Of a DNA stretch of 64,000 bases, positions 44,559 to 52,247 are shown one piece after another. The notes beneath the pieces were generated by a model. The model ran no database searches, was not told the DNA's origin, and worked only from the letters and a program-made list of their open reading frames with translations. Origin of the DNA: VRUE01 sp963805475 (GTDB taxonomy: Bacteria; Actinomycetota; Thermoleophilia; Solirubrobacterales; 70-9); contig CAWDUO010000010.1 of assembly GCA_963805475.1 (NCBI GenBank), positions 248,001 through 312,000 of the forward strand, written 5' to 3'. Numbering within the stretch: position 1 is the stretch's first letter; every line of letters starts with the position of its first letter. A program made the position numbers and the translations under genes.

Positions 44559-44572
44559 TTAGGGTAGCCTAA
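44559..44572. promoter_or_regulatory. Iron box (DtxR/IdeR operator) between dtxR and ftr1
   Basis: TTAGGGTAGCCTAA is a perfect TTAGG/CCTAA palindrome around a four-base centre. It matches the consensus IdeR/DtxR box (TTAGG-T-TAGCCTAACC type). It lies six bases before the ftr1 ATG and 40 bases from the divergent dtxR start, so one bound dimer could control both genes. Confidence 0.8.
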
Positions 44573-44578
44573 TCAGCG

Positions 44579-45631
44579 ATGACCGCCGTTCGGAACTCCC
44601 TGCGCCGCCGCTGGCCGCTCTACGCGGTCGGGCTGCTGGCGATCCTGTTCGGCTGGAGCGCGCTCAGCGCCTCGGGCGGGGTCCCCGATCCTACCGCTTC
44701 GCCGGCGCGGCTCAGCGACGGCGCCGTGATCGTCGACAGCGGGCTGCTCGTCTTCCGCGAGGGCCTGGAGACGATCCTCGTGCTCGCCGCCGTCACCGCC
44801 AGCATGGTCGGCGGCAACGCCGCCTACCGCCGGCCGATCGCCGGCGGCGCGGTCGTCGGTTTCGCCGCGACCGTCGCCACCTGGTTCGTCGCCGCCTGGG
44901 CGATCGGCCGGCTCGGCGCCGGCGGCCTGGCGCTGCAGGCGGCGACCGGGCTGCTCGCGGTGCTCGTCCTGCTGGTCGTGATGAACTGGTTCTTCCACAA
45001 GGTCTACTGGACCGGCTGGATCTCCAACCGCAACCGGCAGCGCCGCCGCATCCTCGATCGCGCCGGCGTCGACGGCAAGCGCGCGGTGCTGATCGGGCTC
45101 GTCGTCCTCGGCCTCACCTCGGTCTACCGCGAGGGCTTCGAGGTCGTCCTCTTCCTGCAGAACCTGCGCCTCGCCTACGGCGCCGGGATCGTCCTGGCCG
45201 GGGCCGGGATCGGCCTCGCCCTGACCCTGGTCGTCGGCGTCCTCACCTTCCTCGCCCACCGCAAGCTCCACTACAAGCGGATGCTGGTGATCACCGGCGT
45301 GCTGCTCGGCGTCGTGCTGATCGTGATGGTCGGCGAGAGCGTGCAGGAGATGCAGCTGGCCGGCTGGCTGCCGGTGACGACGGTGCCGCTGGCGATCCCC
45401 GGCTGGATCGGCCTCTGGTTCGCCGTCTTCCCGACGCTGGAGGGCCTGGTCGCGCAGCTGCTCGCCGGCGGGCTGGTGATCGGCTCCTACTACGGCGCCG
45501 AGTACTTCAAGGTGCGCCGCCCGCGGGCGCGCGGCGAGCAGGCGGCGCAGCGCCCGAACGAGCCGCCGCCGCGCTGGCCGCCCACTCAGCCTCGGCGGCC
45601 GTCCATCAGCGTCGAGACGACCGCCTCGTAG
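44579..45631 (+). CDS. FTR1-family iron permease
   Basis: The 350-residue protein has seven predicted membrane helices. The two iron-binding REGxE motifs are FREGLETILVLAAVTA (helix 1-2 region, about residue 60) and YREGFEVVLFLQNLR (about residue 183). These carry ferric or ferrous iron in Ftr1/EfeU transporters. No EfeO, EfeB or multicopper oxidase is adjacent. Control by the iron box just upstream fits iron import. Its 3' end overlaps the convergent HAD gene by 46 bases. Confidence 0.93.
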   Translation: MTAVRNSLRRRWPLYAVGLLAILFGWSALSASGGVPDPTASPARLSDGAVIVDSGLLVFREGLETILVLAAVTASMVGGNAAYRRPIAGGAVVGFAATVATWFVAAWAIGRLGAGGLALQAATGLLAVLVLLVVMNWFFHKVYWTGWISNRNRQRRRILDRAGVDGKRAVLIGLVVLGLTSVYREGFEVVLFLQNLRLAYGAGIVLAGAGIGLALTLVVGVLTFLAHRKLHYKRMLVITGVLLGVVLIVMVGESVQEMQLAGWLPVTTVPLAIPGWIGLWFAVFPTLEGLVAQLLAGGLVIGSYYGAEYFKVRRPRARGEQAAQRPNEPPPRWPPTQPRRPSISVETTAS

Positions 45632-46407
45632 AAGCCCTCGCCCATCGCGCCCTCGGTGACGACGGCGTTGTCCCAGGCGGCGAGCGCGGCGCGCAGGCCG
45701 GGGTCGCGCTCGGGGCCGTTGGCGACGACGAAGAAGCGGCCGACCGCGGCGGCGACCTCGAGGTCCTCGACCGAGTCGCCGACGGCGATGCACTCGGCCG
45801 GGTCGTAGCCGCGGGCTCGGGCGTGGGTGGCGACGGCGTTCGCCTTGCTGACCAGCTTCGGCACCAGGTGGTAGGCGTGCGTGGGGCCGTCGATCGCGGG
45901 CATCTCGCGGCCGATCGCGCCGTTGTCGAGCAGGCGCAGGTCGTCGTGGCCGGCGGCGGCGAGCAGCTCGTTCGCCTCGGCGACGTCGATCTTGCCGCGG
46001 AAGAGGTGGGAGAGGACGCGGCCGCGGTGCCAGGGCGAGTGGTACTCGAGCCGTCCCGGGAAGCGCTCGAAGAGCAGCTCGGGGACGCCGGCCCGCTCGA
46101 GCTTCTCGTAGACGGTGCCGTCGGAGTCGGGGACGAGGTCGCCGGTCAGCAGCGTCGTCTCGCCGTCGATCGCGAAGGCGCAGCCGGCCTCGTAGATGTA
46201 GGAGGACTGGCCCATCAGGCGGGCGGCCTCGTGGACCTGAGGCTCGCGCCGGCCGGACATGATCACGACCTCGACCCCGGCCCGGTGGCAGGCCTCCAGG
46301 CCGCGCGCCTGGGCGAGCGAGAAGCCGCCCTCGGCGTCGCGGAACAGCGAACTGCCCCGGCCGAGCAGGGTCCCGTCGAGGTCGGTGTAGACGCATCGCA
46401 GCGGCAT
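45586..46407 (-). CDS. HAD-superfamily hydrolase, subfamily IIB
   Basis: The 273-residue protein has motif I CVYTDLDGTLLGRGSS, motif II IMSGRREPQV (Ser), a C2B cap, a lysine region VSKANAVATHARARG and motif IV IAVGDSVEDLEVAAAV. This is the HAD-IIB group (sucrose-phosphatase and mannosyl-3-phosphoglycerate phosphatase relatives). Its substrate is probably a phosphorylated sugar but is not assigned. A 14-base palindrome lies between its start and the folP remnant. Confidence 0.88.
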   Translation of the reverse strand: MPLRCVYTDLDGTLLGRGSSLFRDAEGGFSLAQARGLEACHRAGVEVVIMSGRREPQVHEAARLMGQSSYIYEAGCAFAIDGETTLLTGDLVPDSDGTVYEKLERAGVPELLFERFPGRLEYHSPWHRGRVLSHLFRGKIDVAEANELLAAAGHDDLRLLDNGAIGREMPAIDGPTHAYHLVPKLVSKANAVATHARARGYDPAECIAVGDSVEDLEVAAAVGRFFVVANGPERDPGLRAALAAWDNAVVTEGAMGEGFYEAVVSTLMDGRRG

Positions 46408-46414
46408 CGGCGCG

Positions 46415-46428
46415 TCGCTACGTAGCGA
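46415..46428. promoter_or_regulatory. 14-bp perfect palindrome in a divergent promoter gap
   Basis: TCGCTACGTAGCGA is a perfect dyad in the 23-base space between the divergent HAD-IIB gene (start 46407) and the folP remnant (46431). It may be an operator or a chance palindrome. Confidence 0.35.
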
Positions 46429-46430
46429 TC

Positions 46431-47273
46431 GTGCCGTGGCGGTTGGCTCCGACAGGACGCTGACCTGGGGCAGCCGCTGGCCGCGGGGATCGTGAACGTG
46501 ACGAGTAACTCGATGTTCGAGGGCGCTAGGAGCGAAACCGCGGAGCAGGCGATCGCTGACGGCCTGGCGCTGGCCGAGGCGGGATTCGACATGCTGGACG
46601 TGGGGGCGGTCGCGGCCCGCAGCGGGCCCGCCGTCGATCGGCGGAGGATGAGGCGGCTGCTCTGGTTCCGGCCATAGAAGGGCTGGTGGACTCAGGCGTG
46701 CCGGTCTCCGCGGACACGTTCTCGGTCGAGGTTGCTAGGCGGGCGCTGGAGGCGGGTGCCGTAGGGGTCAACGACATCTCCGGCGGGTCGGATGAGATGT
46801 TCGAGCTGGTGGCGGGGGCGGGCTGCGGCTACGTGCTGATGCACATCGAGGGGCCGCCGCGGGTCGATCGGCCGGCGCGCTCCTACGGCGACGTCGTCGA
46901 GCACCTCAAGTCGTGGTTCGGGGGGCGAATCGAGGTCGCCTTGGGCCTTGGAGTGGACATGGAGCAGATCGCGATCGACCCCGGGCTCGACTTTGACTTG
47001 ACGACCGCGCAGGATCTGGAGATCCTGCGGCGGCTCGGCGAGCTGCGCTCGCTCGGTCCCGCCCTCTACGCCTCCCTTTCGCGCAAGGACTTCATCGGCG
47101 AGGTGCTGGCGGGCAGCTGGGAGGAGCGTTGGCCGGCGGGCGAGCGCGAGTGGGGGACGGTCGCGGCGGCGGCCCTGGCGGTGCGCGAGGGCGCCGACAT
47201 CCTGCGCATTCACGACCGATCCACTCTCCAGGCGATCAGGGTCGCCGGCCAGATCGTCCGAGGTCAGGGCTGA
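46431..47273 (+). pseudogene. folP: Dihydropteroate synthase-like gene with three frameshifts
   Basis: The reading must switch frame three times. GTG 46431 gives VPWRL, then GSDRTL in the next frame (46445), then DLGQPLAAGIVNVTSNSM in a third (46462), then from about 46644 EDEAAALVPAIEGLVDSGVPVSADTF to the stop at 47273. Each switch equals the loss of one G next to a G-run. The protein is a FolP-type TIM barrel (GIVNVT opening, NDISGG, and late RIHDRSTLQAIRVA) but the normal PDS motif is replaced by SNS, so it may be a FolP-like paralogue. A real decay or base-calling losses would look the same. Confidence 0.75.
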
Positions 47274-49540
47274 TGGCGAAGGGTCTCCTGGAGACGCCGT
47301 GGGCGGTGGCGATCGACCCAGCGCGCCGCGACGGGCGGGTCGTCGCCGAGAGCAGCGAGGCCGCGCGCGCCGCGAAGCCGGTGGCGATGCCGCGCTCGCT
47401 CGACCTGGGCCTGGTCGAGGCGCTCGGCCGGGCCGGGATCGAGCGCCTCTACTCGCACCAGCGCGATGCGCTGAGGGCGGCTGCGGGCTCGAACCTGGTG
47501 GTCACCAGCGGCACCGCCTCGGGCAAGAGCCTCGCCTTCAACCTGCCGGTGCTCGACGGGATCGCCCGCGACGCCAAGCGGCGGGCGCTCTACCTGTACC
47601 CGACCAAGGCGCTGGCCCAAGACCAGGCGCGCAAGCTGGCGGCGCTGCGGCCGCCGCACCTGCGCGAGGCGATCTACGACGGCGACACGCCGCGCGAGGA
47701 GCGGCCGGCGATCCGCCGCCGCAGCAACCTCGTGCTCACCAACCCCGACATGCTGCACGTCGGGGTCCTGCCCAACCACAAGAGCTGGGGCGACTTCCTC
47801 GCCAACCTCGGCTGGGTCGTGGTCGACGAGGCGCACACCTACCGCGGCGTCTTCGGCTCCCACGTCGCCAACGTGCTGCGCCGGCTGCGCCGGCTGGCGC
47901 GCGCCTACGGCGCCGAGCCGCGCTTCCTGCTCGCCTCGGCGACGATCGCCAACCCGGTCGAGCTGGCTGAGCGGCTGGTCGGCGAGCCGTTCGAGCTGAT
48001 CGACGACGACGGCGCGCCGCGGGCGGGGCGCGAGATCGCGATGTGGAACCCGCCGCTGATCGACAAGGCGAGCGGGGCGCGGCGCTCGGCGCTCTCGGAG
48101 GCGGCCGACCTGCTCGCCGAGCTCGTCTCCCACGGGGTGCGCACGATCTGCTTCCTCAAAAGCCGCCGCGGGATCGAGCTGATCCAGCGCTTCGCCGGGG
48201 AAGCGCTGGCGCGGCGCGGCCGGCCCGAGCTGGCCGAGCGGATCGCCCCCTACCGCGGCGGCTACACACCGCAGCAGCGGCGCGAGATCGAGGAGCGGCT
48301 GGCGGCGGGCGAGCTGCTCGCCGTGGTGGCGACCGACGCGCTGGAGCTGGGGATCGACATCGGCGAGCTCGACGCGGCGATCTGCGTCACCTTCCCGGGG
48401 ACGGTCGCCAGCCTGCGCCAGATGTGGGGCCGGGCGGGGAGGGAGCGGCGCGGACTGGCGGTCTACGTCGCCGGCGCCGACGCGCTCGACCAGTTCTTCT
48501 GCCGCCACCCGGACGAGTTCCTCGGCCGGCCGGTCGAGGCGGCGATCCTCGACCACGAGAGCGAGCAGATCGCCTCGCGGCACATGGTCGCGGCGGCGTA
48601 CGAGCTGCCGCTGAGCGAGGCGGACGAGGAGGTCTTCGGCGTGGGCTGGCGCGAGCGGGCCGAGCGGCTGGCCGGTGCCGGCGAGCTGCGCCGCGCCGGC
48701 GGGCGGCTGCTGCCGGCGAGCAGCGAGTTCGTCGCGGCGAAGATCCCGCTGCGCTCGGCCTCGGCCGACTCTGTCGCGGTGATCGAGCGCGACTCGGGCG
48801 AGATGCTGGGCCTGGTCGAGGCCGAGCGGGCCTTCACCACGATCCACCCGGGGGCGATCTACCTGCACCTGGGGCGCTCGTATGAGGTCGAGCAGCTCGA
48901 CGTCGAGGGACGGCGCGCGATCGTCAGCCGCTTCGAGGGCGACTGGTACACGCGGCCGAAGAAGGAGACGGAGATCTATATAGAGCGGGTGTGCGAGCAG
49001 CGCACGACCGCGGGGGTCGAGCTGCGCTTCGGCGAAGTCTCGGTCAGCGAGCAGGTGATCGCCTTCCAGCGCGTCTCGATCTCCGAGCAGGAGCCGATCG
49101 ACATCGTCGCCCTGGAGCTGCCCGAGCAGCACTTCGTCACCCAGGCGCTCTGGTACGTGCTGCCCGAGCGGCTGAGCGGGGCGCTGCCGCCCGACGCGCT
49201 GCTGGGCGCCCTGCACGCGACCGAGCACGGCCAGATCGCGGTGCTGCCGCTGATCGCGATGTGCGACCGCTGGGACATCGGCGGCCTCTCGACCAACGTC
49301 CACTTCCAGACCGGCCGGCCGACGATCTTCATCTACGACGGCCACCCGGGCGGGGTCGGCATAACCCTGCGCGGCTACGAGCAGTTCGAGCGCCTGCTCG
49401 GCGACGCCGAGCGCCTGATCGCCGAGTGCCCCTGCGAGTCCAGCTGCCCCTCCTGCGTCCAGAGCCCCAAGTGCGGCAACCTGAACGAGCCGCTGCACAA
49501 GGCCGGGGCGTTGGAGCTGATGCGCACGATGCTCGGTTAG
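47273..49540 (+). CDS. DEAD/DEAH-box helicase with DUF1998 zinc tail (Hrq1/YprA type)
   Basis: The 755-residue protein is a superfamily 2 helicase. Motif I is VTSGTASGKSLAFNLPVL, Ia YLYPTKALAQDQ, II VVVDEAHTYRG (DEAH), III LLASATIANP, and VI MWGRAGRERRG. A C-terminal DUF1998 domain ends with the four-cysteine cluster CPCESSCPSCVQSPKCG. This is the MrfA/Hrq1 family that binds structured or damaged DNA and, in Bacillus, repairs mitomycin C lesions together with an exonuclease (MrfB). No exonuclease is adjacent. Start overlaps the folP remnant stop by one base. Confidence 0.93.
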   Translation: MAKGLLETPWAVAIDPARRDGRVVAESSEAARAAKPVAMPRSLDLGLVEALGRAGIERLYSHQRDALRAAAGSNLVVTSGTASGKSLAFNLPVLDGIARDAKRRALYLYPTKALAQDQARKLAALRPPHLREAIYDGDTPREERPAIRRRSNLVLTNPDMLHVGVLPNHKSWGDFLANLGWVVVDEAHTYRGVFGSHVANVLRRLRRLARAYGAEPRFLLASATIANPVELAERLVGEPFELIDDDGAPRAGREIAMWNPPLIDKASGARRSALSEAADLLAELVSHGVRTICFLKSRRGIELIQRFAGEALARRGRPELAERIAPYRGGYTPQQRREIEERLAAGELLAVVATDALELGIDIGELDAAICVTFPGTVASLRQMWGRAGRERRGLAVYVAGADALDQFFCRHPDEFLGRPVEAAILDHESEQIASRHMVAAAYELPLSEADEEVFGVGWRERAERLAGAGELRRAGGRLLPASSEFVAAKIPLRSASADSVAVIERDSGEMLGLVEAERAFTTIHPGAIYLHLGRSYEVEQLDVEGRRAIVSRFEGDWYTRPKKETEIYIERVCEQRTTAGVELRFGEVSVSEQVIAFQRVSISEQEPIDIVALELPEQHFVTQALWYVLPERLSGALPPDALLGALHATEHGQIAVLPLIAMCDRWDIGGLSTNVHFQTGRPTIFIYDGHPGGVGITLRGYEQFERLLGDAERLIAECPCESSCPSCVQSPKCGNLNEPLHKAGALELMRTMLG

Positions 49541-50775
49541 CGCCGCTTCGGCCACAGCTCGCGGATCGCGAGGATCGCGAAGGCGTGCGACCAGGCGAGC
49601 GGGGTGGTCGAAGCGGGCGCGCCGGTGTGCGCGTCGACACGCTCCGGCAACAGGCCGAGCGGCGTGGCGTCGCGGCGCAGGTCGGTCATCAGCCGCAGCG
49701 CCGCCCGGCGCTCCCGCAAGGCGGTTCCGCGGAACCGCCTTGGCTCGTGGTCGGCCAGGGCCGCGAGGCCCCATGCCGTCCACGCCGTCGGCGCCGTCCA
49801 GGGGTCTTCGCCGCCGTCCCAGCCTTCGGAGGGGACGATGCCGAAGTGGCCGCTGTGGGCGGCGAGCCGCAGCAGCGTGCGCCGCGCGAGCGGGAAGAGG
49901 GCCGGGTGGGGGAAGGGCCGCACCGCCCAGGCCGCCGCGGAGTCGAGTCCCGACCCCGGATCCCCGGCCTCGCGCACCAAGCCCCGCCGAGAAACAAACG
50001 CGGCGATCCCACACGAACGGCGCGCGTTCGCCTTTTGTCGACCTGAGCGCCACAAAAGGCGAACGCATGACCGGGTCGGGTGCGGGACGGAGGCGATCGC
50101 GTTGCCGAGGTAGTCGCCGGGGGCGCCCTCCTGATAGTCGGCGCGGCCGCGCCAGGTCCAGGAAGCGGCGGCGATTCCCGCGGCGGCGAGAACCGCCGAG
50201 CGTGTGGCCGCTGAGCGGACGCCCGCCGCCCGCGCAGCCGCCGCGACCCAGCCCGCCGCATCGCCCTGCGGGCCGCGGGCGGGAACCGGCGTCCCGTCCG
50301 GGTAGAAGCGCGCCGCCGCCCCGAGGTCCAGCCCGAGCAGGAACCGCGCCACCCGCCGCGCCTCGGCCCGATAGCCGGCGGCGGCGAAGGCCATCGCCAC
50401 GGCGCTCGCGTCGCGCGGCCAGACGTAGGCCCAGCCCTGGCGCGCCCCCGCGATGACCGCCCCGTCGCGATGCGTCAGCGCCCGCAGCACCAGCAGCGAC
50501 CGCCTGTACATGCGCCGCGCCCAGGGCGGGGCCGCGGCACCCAGCGGCCGCCCGCGCTCGACCCAGCCCAGCGCCGCCCGCGACGCTACGCTGTGCGCGC
50601 GCCAGCCGACCACGTCGCCGAGCGAGTCGACGACCGCCGTCCGCCCGCCGCTTCCAAGCCCGGTGACGTCGAGCCGCCGCGGCGCCCCGGGGTCCGTCCC
50701 CGACCCGCCGGAGACGAGCGCGATCGCCACCGCGGCGAGCGCAACCGCCCCCAGCGCTGCACGAGTCCGATTCAC
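49537..50775 (-). CDS. Glucoamylase-like (GH15-type) exported protein interrupted in frame by palindromes
   Basis: The 412-residue protein has an N-terminal membrane or signal segment (ALGAVALAAVAIALVSGG) and an alpha/alpha-barrel domain of the GH15/glucoamylase type. It contains GWAYVWPRDASAVAMAFAAAGY, the RFYPDGTPVPAR block and the late GDPGSGLDSAAAWAVRPFPHP and SEGWDGGEDPWTAPTAWTAWGL motifs. Its real start is probably GTG 50775 (ATG 50787 is possible). Two palindromes lie inside it in frame, at 50024-50066 and 49718-49741. The first adds about 15 residues (CVRLLWRSGRQKANA) in a stretch that breaks the homologous sequence. The protein may still fold if this is a surface loop. Confidence 0.7.
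   Translation of the reverse strand: MNRTRAALGAVALAAVAIALVSGGSGTDPGAPRRLDVTGLGSGGRTAVVDSLGDVVGWRAHSVASRAALGWVERGRPLGAAAPPWARRMYRRSLLVLRALTHRDGAVIAGARQGWAYVWPRDASAVAMAFAAAGYRAEARRVARFLLGLDLGAAARFYPDGTPVPARGPQGDAAGWVAAAARAAGVRSAATRSAVLAAAGIAAASWTWRGRADYQEGAPGDYLGNAIASVPHPTRSCVRLLWRSGRQKANARRSCGIAAFVSRRGLVREAGDPGSGLDSAAAWAVRPFPHPALFPLARRTLLRLAAHSGHFGIVPSEGWDGGEDPWTAPTAWTAWGLAALADHEPRRFRGTALRERRAALRLMTDLRRDATPLGLLPERVDAHTGAPASTTPLAWSHAFAILAIRELWPKRR
49718..49741. repeat. 24-bp perfect palindrome inside a coding gene
   Basis: AAGGCGGTTCCG is followed immediately by its exact reverse complement. It is in frame and encodes RRFRGTA-type residues in the glucoamylase-like protein. Such a perfect dyad with no loop is a strong restriction or recombination site candidate, or a chance feature of high GC. 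Confidence 0.6.
50024..50066. repeat. 43-nt palindromic repeat, family A-like copy 4, in frame inside a gene
   Basis: Arms GCGTTCGCCTTTTGT (50024-50038) and complement (50052-50066) share the CTTTTGT/ACAAAAG part with copy 2 at 18213, while the outer arm bases differ and still pair. It lies inside the glucoamylase-like gene without breaking its frame. This is the behaviour of palindromic elements such as those known in Rickettsia genes. Confidence 0.75.
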
Positions 50776-50849
50776 CCCCCAATGCAATCAGCCCCACGGC
50801 GCCGCGGTCGCTAGCCTTCCTCCGGCGCAGCCCCAGGCCGCGCCCCCCG

Positions 50850-50922
50850 GGCGAGGTAGCTCAGTTGGTAGAGCACACGACTGAAAATCGTGGTGTCGTG
50901 GGTTCGATTCCCACCCTCGCCA
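50850..50922 (+). tRNA. tRNA-Phe (GAA)
   Basis: The 73-base sequence folds as a cloverleaf. The acceptor stem is GGCGAGG with CCTCGCC and discriminator A. The D-arm region is TAGCTCAGTTGGTAGAGCA. The anticodon stem CACGA/TCGTG holds the loop CTGAAAA with anticodon GAA (50883-50885), and the T-arm has GGTTCGATTCC. CCA is not encoded. Its 3' half (50881-50923) is repeated at 54026-54068, so it is an integration site. Confidence 0.97.
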
Positions 50923-50923
50923 T
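50881..50923. repeat. attL-type 43-bp direct repeat (within tRNA-Phe)
   Basis: Identical over 43 bases to 54026-54068, from the anticodon loop to one base past the tRNA end. It is the intact copy, forming the functional tRNA 3' half. Confidence 0.9.
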
Positions 50924-51123
50924 TCGAAGATTTCCTGCACAGCGGCGGTTTTAGGCGACGATCGCGGAGCTTCCGATTCGGCGATTTCGGGGCCTGGAGT
51001 CCAATTCGGAGTCCAAAACCTCCTCGTGCCGCCCGCCTCCACTGCAGTCTCGGGGCGGCCAACGGATGAAGGTCTCTACACCTGGGGCTGGATGTGTAGA
51101 TCTTTTTGCCCCGGCAAGGTTAG

Positions 51124-51163
51124 TTTTCTACTGAAATATCTATTCCACTGGTAAAGTAGAAAA
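51124..51163. promoter_or_regulatory. Operator-like inverted repeat of the AbiE-like operon
   Basis: TTTTCTACT (51124-51132) and its complement AGTAGAAAA (51155-51163) end one base before the start codon. The region 51090-51165 is strikingly AT-rich against the rest of the window, consistent with imported DNA. AbiEi-type antitoxins repress their operons through inverted repeats in this position; the bound protein here is inferred. Confidence 0.65.
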
Positions 51164-51164
51164 T

Positions 51165-52247
51165 ATGCCTGAGGTAGAAAAGCGCTGGCAGAAGATCCTT
51201 GCATCCGTGCTGGAGGGCGCGACCGTCGAAGCTGCGCCGGGCGATAGCGGCGCCGATCTCGTGGTCCGGACTCGCGATGGCCGGGCGATCGAGATCGACG
51301 CGAAGTGGGCCGGCGAGGGCTGGCCCCAGGATGTCCGGCGCGTGGCCGCCACGGTCGGCGAGCAGTGGCCGGAGAATGCCGTCCTTCTCGCACGGGGCCT
51401 CTCTCCCGGTGCGATCGAGTGGCTGCGGGAGCACGGAGCCAACTGGGCCGACGAAGCCGGCCAGGCCCGCATCGTCGGGCCAGGCGGGCTGGTCGTGATC
51501 CGCGAACTCGCTCAGCCGCCCAACAGGCGAAACGTGCCGCGTTCCTTCTCGTGGTCGAAGTCGGCGATTGCGATCGCGGAGGCGATCCTGGCCCTCGACG
51601 ATCGTCCGCTGCGGGTGGTCGAGCTCGCGGAGGAGAGCAACTGGTCCGATGCGCAGGCGGCCAAAGTTCTCAAGTCCTTCGACAACCAAGGTTGGACCGC
51701 CAAGCAGGGAGCTTCGCGTGGACCCGGTGCGCAGCGGAGGCTGGTCGATGCGGACGGACTGCTAGCTGCCTGGTCAGGCGCGGTTGCCGAATCTCCTCGC
51801 GCAACCCGCCTGGCCCATCGCGCGACCAAAGACGTCATGGGGCTCCTGCGCAACGACCTCGTCCCTGTCTTGGAGCGAACGGAGGGCTGGGCGGTCAGCG
51901 GCTGGGCAGGCCTAGAACTTGCTGCTCCCTTCGCGACCACCACCCCCAGCCTGCATATCTACGTCGCAGATACCGCCTTTGCCGCACCGCTCAGCGACGC
52001 GATCGAGGAGGCCGGCCTGCGCGAGGTGGACGAGGGTGGCCGAGTTACCTTCTGGGCAGCCGATGCCCGCATCTTCGCCCTCTCCCGCCAAGTCGAAGAT
52101 GTCCCGGTCGTGAGCGCTCCGCGCCTGTTCGCCGATCTGTCCTCGTTCGGCGGCCGCGGCGGCGACGCGGCCGACCACGTCAAGGCGGAGCTGATCGATC
52201 CGCTGCATTCCGGCGAGTCGACCGAGGAGGATGACGCTCATGGATGA
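51165..52247 (+). CDS. AbiEi-like antitoxin with a possible nuclease-like N-terminal domain
   Basis: The 360-residue protein has three parts. Residues 1-110 contain GADLVVRTRDGRAIEIDAKW, which resembles the D-x(n)-(D/E)-x-K core of PD-(D/E)xK nucleases. Residues 130-200 contain a winged helix (AIAEAILALDDRPLRVVELAEESNW, then AAKVLKSFDNQGW). The C-terminal part includes VSAPRLFADLSSFGGRGGDAADHVK, the block seen in AbiEi-family antitoxins before the toxin gene. It precedes a nucleotidyltransferase toxin-like gene. The N-terminal nuclease resemblance is by eye only. Confidence 0.7.
   Translation: MPEVEKRWQKILASVLEGATVEAAPGDSGADLVVRTRDGRAIEIDAKWAGEGWPQDVRRVAATVGEQWPENAVLLARGLSPGAIEWLREHGANWADEAGQARIVGPGGLVVIRELAQPPNRRNVPRSFSWSKSAIAIAEAILALDDRPLRVVELAEESNWSDAQAAKVLKSFDNQGWTAKQGASRGPGAQRRLVDADGLLAAWSGAVAESPRATRLAHRATKDVMGLLRNDLVPVLERTEGWAVSGWAGLELAAPFATTTPSLHIYVADTAFAAPLSDAIEEAGLREVDEGGRVTFWAADARIFALSRQVEDVPVVSAPRLFADLSSFGGRGGDAADHVKAELIDPLHSGESTEEDDAHG

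Noticed and set aside
47264..50797. 1177-codon minus-strand frame opposite the helicase
   Set aside because: It is an antisense shadow; the helicase on the plus strand and the glucoamylase-like gene account for the region.
50923..51100. Possible integrase C-terminal remnant next to tRNA-Phe
   Set aside because: Minus-strand frames here give short peptides with repeats such as NWTPGP, but no recombinase motif (R-H-R-Y) is present, so no call is made.
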